Under the pieces are notes generated by a model. The model saw nothing but the letters and a program-made list of their open reading frames with translations. It was not told the DNA's origin and searched no databases. From Gammaproteobacteria bacterium (GTDB taxonomy: Bacteria; Pseudomonadota; Gammaproteobacteria; Steroidobacterales; Woeseiaceae): DNA of 45,029 nucleotides. Within the stretch, counting starts at the first letter, position 1, and every line of letters begins with the position of its first letter. The DNA lies in contig JAOTUB010000016.1 of assembly GCA_029864095.1 (NCBI GenBank), positions 1 through 45,029 of the forward strand, written 5' to 3'. Shown piece by piece: positions 1 to 8,403 of the stretch. The translations under genes were made by a program, and so were the position numbers.

Positions 1-1
1 C

Positions 2-211
2 GCCGCAATTGCACACTATAAACGCGGCGGGCGGCTGATCGAGGAGGGCACTCACGCCGGCGACGGGCGCCGCAGTCCGTTTAAGTCCGAGTTCATTCGT
101 GGTTTTGAACTCTCCGAGGACGAGACCGCTGATTTGATCGCTTTTCTCGAGTCGTTAACCGACCCAAGTGTCTTGGAGGATCCTTCACTCGCCAGTCCTT
201 TTTCGGACTAG
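2..211 (+). CDS. C-terminal end of MbnH/MauG-like di-haem cytochrome c peroxidase family protein (partial)
   Basis: An open frame runs in from the window edge and stops at TAG (209-211), giving 69 residues. It contains [24 protein letters not shown] and [11 protein letters not shown]. This is the usual end of MbnH/MauG-like periplasmic di-haem enzymes, in which a final helix ending in an AFLxSLTD motif follows the second haem domain. Family members act in the periplasm as c-type haem oxidases or peroxidases, often with a MbnP-like partner that would lie upstream. The CxxCH motifs are outside the window, so neither haem can be checked. The family call is recalled from motif similarity; the exact subfamily is inferred. 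Confidence 0.7.
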   Translation, partial: AAIAHYKRGGRLIEEGTHAGDGRRSPFKSEFIRGFELSEDETADLIAFLESLTDPSVLEDPSLASPFSD

Positions 212-375
212 AAAGTTGTGTCGATACGGTTGCGTTGAAGTCGGTGACACGCCCAACACGGTGGCCAGCGGTTCAGGTCTTGCGATCAGCGGCAGTAATC
301 AAATCACCATCGTGGGAAAAACATACTACAATAGGATAGAAAGCAAGAAAAAATCATAAAAAACAGGGGATTAAC

Positions 376-921
376 ATGGGCATTATCGATCTTTGGCTTC
401 CCATTCTGGTTTCCGCCGCCGTTTGTTTCGTGATAAGCGCCGTAATCTGGACCGTGCTCAAATATCATAACAGCGACTACAAGCAGACAAATGACGAAGA
501 GGCTGTCCGGGCCGCGCTCAAGGGCAATAAACCCGGGTTCTATCTGCTGCCGTATTGCTTGGACCACGCGGAACTCAAGAACCCGGAAGTCAAGCAGAAA
601 TACGATGACGGGCCGCTTGCATACATCACGATGCTGCCAAATGGTTTGCCACCGATGGGGCCGAAGATGATCAGCATGTTCGTGTATTTTGTCGTTGTCG
701 GCGTGCTGTGCGCATACTTCGTAACATTCGCGGTGGCGCCGGATGCCGACTATCTGGCTGTATTCCGCGTTGCGGGCACTGTGGCTTTCATTGCGAACAG
801 CTTCGCGCTTGTGCCCGAGAGCATCTGGTTTGGGCGACCATGGCCGATGACGTTCAAGAACTTCATCGATGCACTCATATACAGCCTGCTGACGGGCGGC
901 GTGTTCGGCTGGCTGGCCTGA
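376..921 (+). CDS. Conserved membrane protein of unknown function
   Basis: This 181-residue protein starts at ATG 376, with an AGGGGAT ribosome binding site about 7 nt upstream. Residues 5-27 form an N-terminal membrane helix. A polar segment of about 65 residues follows (YHNSDYKQ... PGFYLLPYCLDH), then two or three more helices at about 96-118, 126-145 and 165-181. The pattern of an N-terminal anchor, a cytoplasmic or periplasmic loop and a helical C-terminus with FGRPWPMTFKNF looks like a conserved proteobacterial membrane protein, but I cannot name the family. It lies 164 bp downstream of the di-haem protein on the same strand and is convergent with the next gene. Confidence 0.75.
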   Translation: MGIIDLWLPILVSAAVCFVISAVIWTVLKYHNSDYKQTNDEEAVRAALKGNKPGFYLLPYCLDHAELKNPEVKQKYDDGPLAYITMLPNGLPPMGPKMISMFVYFVVVGVLCAYFVTFAVAPDADYLAVFRVAGTVAFIANSFALVPESIWFGRPWPMTFKNFIDALIYSLLTGGVFGWLA

Positions 922-1075
922 AACAAGATAAACACGATTCTGCGCGTGCAGCGGCAGTCAGTGAAGATGCCGCCAGCACCTTGGCGAAGAATCCTACGTT
1001 GCCGGAAGGACACGAACAAAATCGACGCGTGGTCCTGAGGATCGTCAGTGCGTGATCGATTGGCGCAGACGGGCT

Positions 1076-1762
1076 TCAGGCGTTCAGATAATTCAGCACC
1101 GGATAGCGGCCGCTTCGCGAAAGCAATTCCTTCCGGTCGAAGTTGCCGCTGTTTCGGGCCGGTGCCTCCGTTTCGATACGACGCCGAATCCTCAGCAGGC
1201 GCGCCTGCAACTCGCGCATCGACTGGTGAACCAGTTGAATGCACTCGCTGTTGCTGGCGCAGGCCACGTAGCATTTCATAGCAAAATAGCGCGAAAAGGC
1301 GCTCTCGTATTCCTTCAGCAAGCGTGTGCTGTTTGCATCGTCCATGACGTCGATAATGTGATCCGTGGATATTCGACTCGAGACCGCGAGCATATAGTGC
1401 CGGTGTTCGGCCAGAACGGCGTCTTGAAAGTCCAGCGTGCTGTGAAATAGTCTGAACAGCCGGCGGCGCTGCTCGCCGCGAATCTCATGCGCCTGCAGAT
1501 ACTTGAAGAACGCTCGACGGTGCACGAGTTGCACCTTTGCATTGCGCAAAGCCACAATCTGACGTTTCTTGTAACTATGCTGAGCGACCGGTAACAGCAG
1601 GTCAGCGTGCCGGGACTCCCATTGGCGGTACTTGTGGCTGTCCTGGATAACCGTCGTTGCAATCCGCGATTCGCGCGGCAAAGGCGACTCGGCAGCGTCC
1701 TGCAACGCAAATTCCGATGCATTCATCAATCGTCGGTGTCTGGAAGAGCTATAGCGCAGCAT
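1076..1762 (-). CDS. Hypothetical protein, helical and Arg-rich, unknown function
   Basis: This 228-residue minus-strand ORF is rich in Arg, His and Gln and predicted to be almost wholly helical (for example LRRIxRR-like heptads near the C-terminus, RELQARLLRIRRR). There is no signal peptide or membrane segment. The start could be the first ATG (1762) or the internal MNASEF ATG 12 codons later; no strong ribosome binding site separates them. An FCD-like or GntR-like C-terminal helical domain is imaginable from segments such as LRLFHSTLDF and HRHYMLAVS, but no N-terminal winged helix is seen, so no function is assigned. It is isolated, convergent with the membrane gene and followed upstream by an AT-rich gap. 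Confidence 0.6.
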   Translation of the reverse strand: MLRYSSSRHRRLMNASEFALQDAAESPLPRESRIATTVIQDSHKYRQWESRHADLLLPVAQHSYKKRQIVALRNAKVQLVHRRAFFKYLQAHEIRGEQRRRLFRLFHSTLDFQDAVLAEHRHYMLAVSSRISTDHIIDVMDDANSTRLLKEYESAFSRYFAMKCYVACASNSECIQLVHQSMRELQARLLRIRRRIETEAPARNSGNFDRKELLSRSGRYPVLNYLNA

Positions 1763-2075
1763 TTCGGAGAGTCCAATCCACGTTTTTTTATGGTTTCTTG
1801 GTGGTTAAGGCGCCTTCCTGAGCGTTACTTGAGGTTATGGTGAATTAGCTGTGGTGACAACCCCCTGAGTGTAGGTATCCCTGGATTGGACGACTAACGG
1901 TTAATATTTAACATAATATACATTATACGCATATATTCGGCGCCTATTTGCGCAACAGCGAAGGCTGTTTTGGGGTAGCTGTTTGACTATCTGTGATCGA
2001 CAGTGTCGTCATATGGGCACGAATCTGGTGCAATTAGATGACTCTGCTTGAAGTTATATGACTCTGCTACGTCGA
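1763..2075. other. AT-rich intergenic region, no gene seen
   Basis: About 310 bp without a convincing ORF. The part around 1900-1940 is strongly AT-rich (TAATATTTAACATAATATA and similar) and could hold the promoter of the minus-strand gene at 1076-1762, which reads away from it. No hairpin terminator or known RNA was recognised. Confidence 0.4.
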
Positions 2076-2405
2076 CTATTCTGGTATCTCATTGAAACTG
2101 TCACAGGCGTTACACTTGATAACAGCATTAACAAACTGTCCGGGCGCCAGCCCTTCAGCGAGGCGTGCGTCGCATTTTCCGCAGCATAACGCAACTTCTG
2201 ATAGGTGCCCGCGAAACAACACACTTCCTTCTGTCGTCTTTATGAAAACTGCACGCGTACCAGGATCCGGTTCTGGTATGACCGACAAAGAAATGACCTT
2301 TGATATTTTTACAGGTCAGCGATCGCGCGTTCTCGGGCCGTGACATTCTCCAAAGACCTTGCCTGAGCCGCACGGGCACAATTCATCGTATTTGATCTTT
2401 GTCAA
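2076..2405 (-). pseudogene. Small SEC-C/zinc-ribbon protein gene interrupted by an in-frame TGA
   Basis: Reading the minus strand from TTG 2405 gives 29 residues carrying a SEC-C metal-binding motif (CPCGSGKVFGECHG), then TGA at 2318-2316. The same frame continues without another stop for 79 codons to 2076. The second part has a four-cysteine zinc-ribbon layout (CCGKCDAR ... IKCNACDSF) and the stretch VIPEPDPGTRAVF. Together they make one protein of about 109 residues with an N-terminal SEC-C knuckle and a C-terminal zinc ribbon. The TTG lies one base after the stop of the 2407-2670 ORF, so it would be the second gene of an operon. The C-terminal half also has its own possible TTG start at 2288. 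A nonsense mutation is the simplest reading; selenocysteine is unlikely because the codon is not in a redox context. Confidence 0.6.
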
Positions 2406-2406
2406 T

Positions 2407-2670
2407 TTATTCTCGAATCACCACGGGCGGAATTTTCGGATCGACATACTGACCGATATCCGGTGGGTTTAACTTCATACCGCTCAGAATACAAAGTAAG
2501 AAGGTGAATAAGCGTCCAAAGGTCGCTCCATCCAGTCGCTCTGCTCTCTCGAATAAAAGTACTTCCTCGTATGGCTCTTTGTTGCGCTTTCGTTTCTCTG
2601 CGGTCTCAACCAAATAAACAAGCTCGTCTGTCCCTGATAAAGGGTATCTTTCTCCGGCATCAAGATCCAT
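2407..2670 (-). CDS. Hypothetical protein upstream of the SEC-C gene
   Basis: An 87-residue ORF, acidic and probably alpha/beta, including YLVETAEKRKRNKEP and FGRLFTFLLCILSGM. No family was recognised. The in-frame reading extends upstream past ATG 2670 for about 20 more sense codons (ending LGEGILYIEK before the M) to tandem stops near 2735, with no ATG, GTG or TTG in the extension. The gene therefore either begins at ATG 2670 or has lost its true 5' end. It overlaps nothing and is followed one base later by the SEC-C reading frame, which implies co-transcription. Confidence 0.5.
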   Translation of the reverse strand: MDLDAGERYPLSGTDELVYLVETAEKRKRNKEPYEEVLLFERAERLDGATFGRLFTFLLCILSGMKLNPPDIGQYVDPKIPPVVIRE

Positions 2671-2800
2671 TTTCTCAATATAGAGAATCCCCTCGCCTAG
2701 TATGGCAATCGCATTAGTATAGTAGTCGACGTTGTGTATTCGTTATCATTCAACGAGCGCGACTGGCCGCAAGTGCGATGTGCGGAGCCTTGGCTGGATT

Positions 2801-4519
2801 TCATCTATTGAGAAGGTCTTGCAGATCGCCGTGAACTGGCCGCCCGCCGAACAAGGTCAACAGCACCTTGGTTTCCGAAATCTGCTTCGCTGGAATATCG
2901 AACAGGTTTCGATCCAGCACTATCAAATCGGCGAGCTTGCCGACTTCGATCGAACCGCTAATCTCGTCTATACCATTGACGTATGCCGAATTAATCGTGA
3001 ATGAGGCAAGTGCGGTCACTAGATCGATAGTCTCGTGCGGCATGAAGGTTTCGTCATCGCCGTCGGCGTCTGTTCGTGTCACTGCTGTTTCGATTTGCGG
3101 GAACGGATTTGCTGTCGAGACCGACCAGTCGCTACCGAATGCAACCATGCCTCCCGCATTTATGACAGAGCGGATCGTGTACAGCCAGTTCGCACGCTCT
3201 TCGCCGATGAATGGAATCGTCAAATCAGTGATGTAACTATCCGCATACGCCCACAACGGCTGAAAGTTGGCTATTACATCAAGCTCACGGAATCTCAAGA
3301 GGTCGTTCGGGTGAATCGCCTGAAGATGCGCAATGTGGTGTCGCCGATGCGCGTTGCCGTTAGCGTCGATCGCAGCGGCAACTGCATCGAGACACTGTGA
3401 AATTGCCGCATCTCCAATAGCGTGGAAGTGAACCTGAAATCCTTCTGCATCCAAAGCGGTAACCACTTCTTTTAAGTGGCCCGGCTCGAGCATCGGGATG
3501 CCAGCTGGGTTCCCATCGACGTAATATGGCTCCGACATCGCGGCGGTGTAGTTCTCCATTACACCGTCTTGCATGACCTTGACGGCACCGGCATTAACGT
3601 TGCCGGTGGAGTACTCATCCCGCAAGCGTCTTATTTCCTCAATCTGCTCCAAGCCTAAGTTTCTATCCCACCAAAGTGACGCAACGACCCGTACCGAAAG
3701 CTCATTGCGCTTATCCAATGCACGATAGGCGTCTAGCTCTGGTTGCAGAGCTATGGCATCGTTAATCGCAGTAATGCCCCAGCTGTTCAATAGATCTATC
3801 GAATACTTCAAGCTCTTCTGGTCGAACTCGGGCGAGGAAGGCGGAATGTGGGCGGTCAGCAGCTCCATCGCGCCCTCTTGTAAACTCCCGACAATTTCAC
3901 CGGTGTCGGCATCGCGGTCTACAATGCCGCTCACAGGATCTTGCGTGTCTTCGTCGATGCCCGCCGCCTTCAGTGCAGCGCTGTTGGCCCAGCCTGTGTG
4001 GCCGTCCTGGGAGGACAGGTACACCGGGCGATCCGGGACAACAGCATCAAGCAGTTTCTTGCTTGCTCGTGCGCCTGGGCCGAAGACGGCCATCGACCAT
4101 CCGCCCCCCAATATCCACGGCTCGTCAGGATTAGCATCTGCATACGCTTTCACGGCCGCAACGTATTCCTCCTGTGAACCTAGACCATTAAGATCGACAG
4201 TCAGGGCCTCTTTGCCGGCCCCCAGCGGGTGTATGTGAGCGTCTTGAAAAGATGGCATCAACATCTTTCCACCAAGATCGACGACGTGCGTCTCCGGGCC
4301 CTGCAGACCACCGGCGTCGTCACCAAATCCGACATAGACAATCTTGTCGTCGCGCAAGCCGACCGTGGTGGCCCAAGCACGATTGACGTCCATTGTGTAC
4401 ACCGCGCCGTTCACAAACAGGATATCTGCATAATCCACTGGTGCCGTCGTCGGCGCATCCTGCATGCAGCCCGGCACCGCGAGCGATAATATGGCAATAC
4501 AGCAAATTCGAAAAATCAT
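2801..4519 (-). CDS. Amidohydrolase family lipoprotein (YtcJ-like)
   Basis: The 572-residue protein is read from the internal ATG at 4519, which begins a lipoprotein signal (hydrophobic core, then AVPGC with lipid Cys18); an upstream ATG at 4588 would bury that signal. The mature part is a metal-dependent hydrolase of the YtcJ-like amidohydrolase group. It has an N-terminal beta-sandwich segment (ILFVNGAVYTMD), the barrel metal motif DAHIHPLG (His95, His97), the later HAIGDAAI and HHIAHLQAIHP histidines, the catalytic-Asp region FGSDWSVS and the C-terminal GKLADLIVLDRN strand. Family members hydrolyse amide or imide bonds of small molecules, and the substrate cannot be predicted. It is probably anchored in the outer or inner membrane facing the periplasm. 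It is monocistronic, with an IS110 element about 100 bp upstream of its start. Confidence 0.9.
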   Translation of the reverse strand: MIFRICCIAILSLAVPGCMQDAPTTAPVDYADILFVNGAVYTMDVNRAWATTVGLRDDKIVYVGFGDDAGGLQGPETHVVDLGGKMLMPSFQDAHIHPLGAGKEALTVDLNGLGSQEEYVAAVKAYADANPDEPWILGGGWSMAVFGPGARASKKLLDAVVPDRPVYLSSQDGHTGWANSAALKAAGIDEDTQDPVSGIVDRDADTGEIVGSLQEGAMELLTAHIPPSSPEFDQKSLKYSIDLLNSWGITAINDAIALQPELDAYRALDKRNELSVRVVASLWWDRNLGLEQIEEIRRLRDEYSTGNVNAGAVKVMQDGVMENYTAAMSEPYYVDGNPAGIPMLEPGHLKEVVTALDAEGFQVHFHAIGDAAISQCLDAVAAAIDANGNAHRRHHIAHLQAIHPNDLLRFRELDVIANFQPLWAYADSYITDLTIPFIGEERANWLYTIRSVINAGGMVAFGSDWSVSTANPFPQIETAVTRTDADGDDETFMPHETIDLVTALASFTINSAYVNGIDEISGSIEVGKLADLIVLDRNLFDIPAKQISETKVLLTLFGGRPVHGDLQDLLNR

Positions 4520-4621
4520 AATGGATCTCGATTGGGATCTGGATAAAAGTGTGGTGACTGCACACGAGTTAACAATGTATTCCGTCACTCCAATGGCTGC
4601 TTCACGCCCTGAGTCACTCAG

Positions 4622-5860
4622 TCAAGCAGTTTCTGCCATTTTGAGCAAGGGCGAGCCGCGGTTCTGTAATGCTTTCAGATACCTGGCTTCGTCGTAAGGC
4701 GTTCGCGTTTTCCAGCATCGATACAGTATGCGGATCCATTTGAACGCTAAGGCCCTGACAGCCGCCTGGTGCGAGCAACCTTTTGCTCGCTGCTGATGAT
4801 AGTACAAGCCTGCCCAGTACGACTTTTTGATCGTTTGAGCAGCCCATTCGACGAAGGTCTGGCGCAGGAACGTCGGGCACTGCCATCGCCAGTGGATCCA
4901 GGTCGACTGGCCACTGCGTTTGGTGACCGGCGCAATGCCACCGTACATCTGCACCTCTGCGGCGCAGGCATAGCGCTCCCGTTGCTCACCGAAGGCCACC
5001 ATCAGGCGTGGTGTGAGCGACGGGCCCGCGCCCGGTAACACAGTAAACAGCCTATGATCCGGATGCTGTGGCACCAGTGCCGCGATCTCCTCGTCATACG
5101 TTTTGATCGATTCCAGTGCCACCTCGAGTTGCGCCACCAAGGTCAACGCCTGCAGCCGATAAGGCACGATCACCGCCTCGTCTTTTGTCAGCGGCATGGC
5201 GGACTTGATCGCCTGGATACGGCGCTGAAGCAACGCTTTACGGTTCATATTGTGTTCGCGGAAGAACGTCTCGAGTGTCGTCCTGCGCGCACGCCTGGCC
5301 TGTGGCAGTGATGGCCAGCGCCGGACGAAGTCACAGAACAGCGGCGTATCGATATGATCGAACCACTCAAGTGTCTGAGGATAGTACTGTTTCAGGGCAT
5401 TTCTCAGCCGGTTGGTGATCCGCACCCGGTCGTGCATCAGCTTGCGGCGTTGCTCGACCAGGATCATCAACGTGCGCATCTCGACACTCTGTGGGTGCAA
5501 CGGCTTGAAGTGCTCGCTGTGCGTCAACAGCAACTTCAGTGCAAGTTCCGCGTCCGTCGGATCGTCTTTGGCACCGCTGGGCGTGAACGTCTTGCGATGA
5601 TTGGCCAGCATCGACGGATCGATGGGAAACAGCACGAAGAGGTCGTACTTCTGCAGCACGCTGACGATCGGGCCTTTCGACAGTTCTAGCGCGACCGCGA
5701 TCGGACCACCGTAACGCCGATGCAGTGAGCGTGCCCACTCATCGAGATCCTCCGGCCGGTGCCGGACCTGGTTGGTGCGCCGTCGCCCGGTTGCCATGTC
5801 CTGAACACAGACATCTGACATAAAGTTAATGCCTAACTTTTGCCCAGAAATTAAGGGCAA
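4622..5860 (-). CDS. IS110-family transposase (DEDD recombinase)
   Basis: This 412-residue protein has the IS110 layout. An N-terminal RuvC-like DEDD domain carries a conserved Glu in VALELSKG and the acidic cluster DDPTDAE. A coiled-coil segment follows (residues about 125-270), then the C-terminal Tnp_20 domain with LPGAGPSLTPRL and YGGIAPVTKRSGQS, which holds the catalytic serine region. IS110 enzymes excise a circular intermediate and integrate it under guidance of an RNA encoded in the element's non-coding end. The expected N-terminal G-I-D-x-A motif reads LGINFMSDVCVQD here, so the first catalytic Asp may be Asn or displaced. The copy is full length apart from this point. Element ends could not be fixed because this group lacks obvious terminal inverted repeats. 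Confidence 0.9.
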   Translation of the reverse strand: MPLISGQKLGINFMSDVCVQDMATGRRRTNQVRHRPEDLDEWARSLHRRYGGPIAVALELSKGPIVSVLQKYDLFVLFPIDPSMLANHRKTFTPSGAKDDPTDAELALKLLLTHSEHFKPLHPQSVEMRTLMILVEQRRKLMHDRVRITNRLRNALKQYYPQTLEWFDHIDTPLFCDFVRRWPSLPQARRARRTTLETFFREHNMNRKALLQRRIQAIKSAMPLTKDEAVIVPYRLQALTLVAQLEVALESIKTYDEEIAALVPQHPDHRLFTVLPGAGPSLTPRLMVAFGEQRERYACAAEVQMYGGIAPVTKRSGQSTWIHWRWQCPTFLRQTFVEWAAQTIKKSYWAGLYYHQQRAKGCSHQAAVRALAFKWIRILYRCWKTRTPYDEARYLKALQNRGSPLLKMAETA

Positions 5861-6000
5861 ACTTCCAGACGTTAGTAAGCGCGTAATTTTTGCAGATTAG
5901 TTTGTACGACAAGTCGATACTTGTTGCCTTAAATATTTAGTGCAACGCGATTGCCTGCGAGAAAATTGGCATTTCTGTTCGGCTCAAGGTACAACAAACC
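5861..6000 (-). other. Non-coding flank of IS110, possible guide (bridge) RNA zone
   Basis: These 140 bp lie upstream of the transposase start and before the pentapeptide gene. A perfect 6 bp inverted repeat with a 4 nt loop (ACAAGT/ACTTGT, 5909-5924) is visible. IS110-group elements are known to encode their guide RNA in the non-coding end next to the transposase 5' end, so this is the place to expect it. The assignment is inference; no loop-to-target match was tested. The promoter of the pentapeptide gene must also lie here. Confidence 0.25.
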
Positions 6001-7548
6001 ATGGCAAATCCCGACCACGTAGATCGGCTCCGGCGCGGTGAATTCAAACTTGCCGACAACCCCAGCTATGAAAGCGGGTTCCGTTTGGGTTCTTTCAAGC
6101 CGGATCTCGCGGGTGCAGACCTGCGCGAATCGGACATGCGCGGCGTCGATCTCCGTTATGCGGACTTGAGAGGCGCCAATCTACACGGTGCAGACCTCAC
6201 TGGTGCGGACTTGGGAAGCGCGAACTTGGCGGATGCAGATTTCAGCTACGCTACGCTTGTAGATGTTTCCTTCAGCAGGATCCACGTAGCCACCAATCTC
6301 AGAATGGCGAACTTCGAAAGAGCGAACCTTTTGAACGCTCGGTTCGGTGGCGTCGAGGCCCAGGCGGCGCAGTTCACTGCGGCAAGCTTGGATGGGGCAG
6401 ACTTCACCGGCGGTCCGGTCAGCAACGCCGTGCTCGATTCAGCCTGTTTCGAAGATGCGTCGCTCCGCGATGCCAATCTTAGCTGGCAGAGGATGCGAAA
6501 TGCGAATCTCTCCGGCGCAGACCTTACCAAGGCGCAACTCCTCAATGCGGACCTGAGCGGATCCAATCTAAGCGGCACGTGCTTTCGATTGGCCGACCTG
6601 TCCGACGCCGATCTTTCAGGGTCGTTTTGTGCCGCGAATAAGGCAACTGATTTTTGGAGTGCGACCCTCGACGGCGCGAAGCTTCGTGACGTCGTAATGG
6701 CTCGCGCCTATTTCCAAGATGCGTCGTTGGCTCGCGCCGCACTCAGCGGTGGCGATTTCTCTCGAGCATCGTTTTATCGCGCGAACGCCGAACGTGCAAC
6801 ACTGCATTCGTGCAAACTGCATGAAGTCAATCTAACGGATGCGAATTTCGCGGGGGCGGACTTTGATAAGGGCCTCGTTCGTCTCTCGGACCTGACACGC
6901 TGCCAACTCGCGGGCGCGACCTTTCGGGGAGCCACGATCTGTGACAACACGGTATTCGGCTGTTCAGCATGGGACACGAACCTCGAGGGAGCCTACCAAA
7001 GCAATCTCCGCATCTCGCAAAACGACGAACCCAACATCACCGTCGACAACCTTGCCGTAGCGCAGTTCGTCTACCTGCTGGTTGAAAACGCCAACCTTCG
7101 CGGCATCATCGATACCCTGACTTCGAAGACGGTCCTGATTCTCGGGCGGTTTACGCCAGACAGAAAGGAGGTGCTCGAAGCCATTAGGCGTGCACTGAGA
7201 GACTACGATCTGGTCCCAATCCTTTTTGACTTTGAGAAACCCGCCAGTCGAGACCTTACAGAGACCGTTTCGACGCTTGCTCGCATGGCAAAGTTTGTGA
7301 TCGCCGACCTGACCGAGCCCAGCAGTATTCCACTGGAGTTGCAGGAGATAGTGCCAACGGTAGCAGTTCCAGTGAAGCCGATAATCGCAGCTGGTCACAG
7401 CGAATTCTCAATGTTCCGCGACCTTCGCAAAAAGTATCGTTGGGTGATGCCCACGTTGACGTATGAGAGCGTGAACGAACTCATATCGTCACTCCCGGGT
7501 GATGTAATCGACTCCGCATCTGAACTGGCCACCCAACTACGGTCCTAA
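6001..7548 (+). CDS. Pentapeptide-repeat protein with C-terminal Rossmann-like (TIR/nucleotide-binding-like) domain
   Basis: The protein has 515 residues. Residues about 35-335 are pentapeptide repeats of the A(D/N)LxX type (GADLTGADLGSANL and others), forming a right-handed quadrilateral beta-helix. A conserved linker follows (NITVDNLAVAQFVYLL, about 345-360). Residues about 375-510 form an alpha/beta domain starting SKTVLILGRFTPDRK, with PILFDFEKPASRDLTETV and KFVIADLTEPSSIP. That layout (strand, phosphate-loop-like turn, a charged FDF strand, an ADLT strand) resembles TIR-like or nucleoside-deoxyribosyltransferase-like folds that bind nucleotides. I recall the same C-terminal domain on pentapeptide proteins elsewhere, but no assigned activity. 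There is no signal peptide, so it is cytosolic. It sits immediately beside the IS110 flank and has its own intergenic start. Confidence 0.85.
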   Translation: MANPDHVDRLRRGEFKLADNPSYESGFRLGSFKPDLAGADLRESDMRGVDLRYADLRGANLHGADLTGADLGSANLADADFSYATLVDVSFSRIHVATNLRMANFERANLLNARFGGVEAQAAQFTAASLDGADFTGGPVSNAVLDSACFEDASLRDANLSWQRMRNANLSGADLTKAQLLNADLSGSNLSGTCFRLADLSDADLSGSFCAANKATDFWSATLDGAKLRDVVMARAYFQDASLARAALSGGDFSRASFYRANAERATLHSCKLHEVNLTDANFAGADFDKGLVRLSDLTRCQLAGATFRGATICDNTVFGCSAWDTNLEGAYQSNLRISQNDEPNITVDNLAVAQFVYLLVENANLRGIIDTLTSKTVLILGRFTPDRKEVLEAIRRALRDYDLVPILFDFEKPASRDLTETVSTLARMAKFVIADLTEPSSIPLELQEIVPTVAVPVKPIIAAGHSEFSMFRDLRKKYRWVMPTLTYESVNELISSLPGDVIDSASELATQLRS

Positions 7549-7750
7549 AGCGCACGCCCGCGTGCCATGTGGAAAGTTATTTGAGGCGCAAACTGTTCCA
7601 CAATTCACGTAGAAGCTCATTTCTCATGTTGAATTATGAGTAATCAAGGGTTTCTTTGCCTCATGCAGAATGATCTTAACTATTGCCGAATTCTTAGCGT
7701 CCCAGTGCGCCTCAGACGCCCGGAGACCACCAAGGATTGGCCCAGCTCCG
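7549..7750. other. Convergent intergenic spacer with a short palindrome
   Basis: About 200 bp between convergent genes. A perfect palindrome GCACGC-CC-GCGTGC lies 5 bp after the pentapeptide stop codon (7554-7567). It could fold as a compact hairpin but has no T tract, so it is not called a terminator. Confidence 0.35.
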
Positions 7751-8203
7751 CTAGTCAGCCGGAGCTAGCTTCTGCACAACGATGCCTAGGATTATCGACC
7801 CTATAATCGTGTAGATCGCCGCATCAATGCCCCACCATATCCAGATCTTGCTCGGTAGGTTGAATACACCCGACCAAGCAGCCATCAGGCATGCGCCCCA
7901 CAGCCACATGGCCACGCCGAACTTGAGGCCACGCTGCCACGCAGGTCCGCTAAGCGCGCCACGAAACACCATATAGATACCGGCGAGAACGAACGACGTA
8001 AGGACACCCGTCGTGATCCACATGGGCATCAATGTAGCCATGTCGGGCGGATCCTGGACGAGTTCGGGCCGCCAGAAGCTCTCCGTGGCTCGATAAGCAG
8101 CATCGAGGACACCTTCATGAATGAATACACCGCCCGCCATAGACACAACGAATGCGGTGGCGTAGTAGGCAAGGCCACCGAGAATGACTGGTTTCCAATT
8201 CAT
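7751..8203 (-). CDS. Small four-helix membrane protein, unknown function
   Basis: This 150-residue integral membrane protein starts MNWKPVILGGLAYY. Hydrophobic segments lie at about 5-27, 60-82, 92-112 and 120-145, joined by short loops (SFWRPELVQDPPD, GPAWQRGLKFG). No signal peptide cleavage site or catalytic motif is visible. The topology resembles DUF1761-type small membrane proteins, but I cannot confirm the family. It is monocistronic and convergent with the pentapeptide gene. Confidence 0.7.
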   Translation of the reverse strand: MNWKPVILGGLAYYATAFVVSMAGGVFIHEGVLDAAYRATESFWRPELVQDPPDMATLMPMWITTGVLTSFVLAGIYMVFRGALSGPAWQRGLKFGVAMWLWGACLMAAWSGVFNLPSKIWIWWGIDAAIYTIIGSIILGIVVQKLAPAD

Positions 8204-8403
8204 GACTTACTGCCCCGCTCATTTTTTGTTGTTACTTGGCTAAAGCGTAGTTGCTGACCGCGTCGGCGTCCAGCTCCAGTACTATGCCAACCAATGACCT
8301 ACCTAGACGCCCCCAGTTCTCGTGGACGAGAACCACCGGTCTGTAAGGCCATTCGCCCTACTCTATTAAGGAATTCTTAACTATTGACACGAAGTTGGCC
8401 ATT

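Noticed and set aside
2294..2318. TGA in the SEC-C gene as a selenocysteine codon with a SECIS hairpin
   Set aside because: The 6 bp stem includes the TGA itself and its loop lacks bacterial SECIS features; the position is not a redox site.
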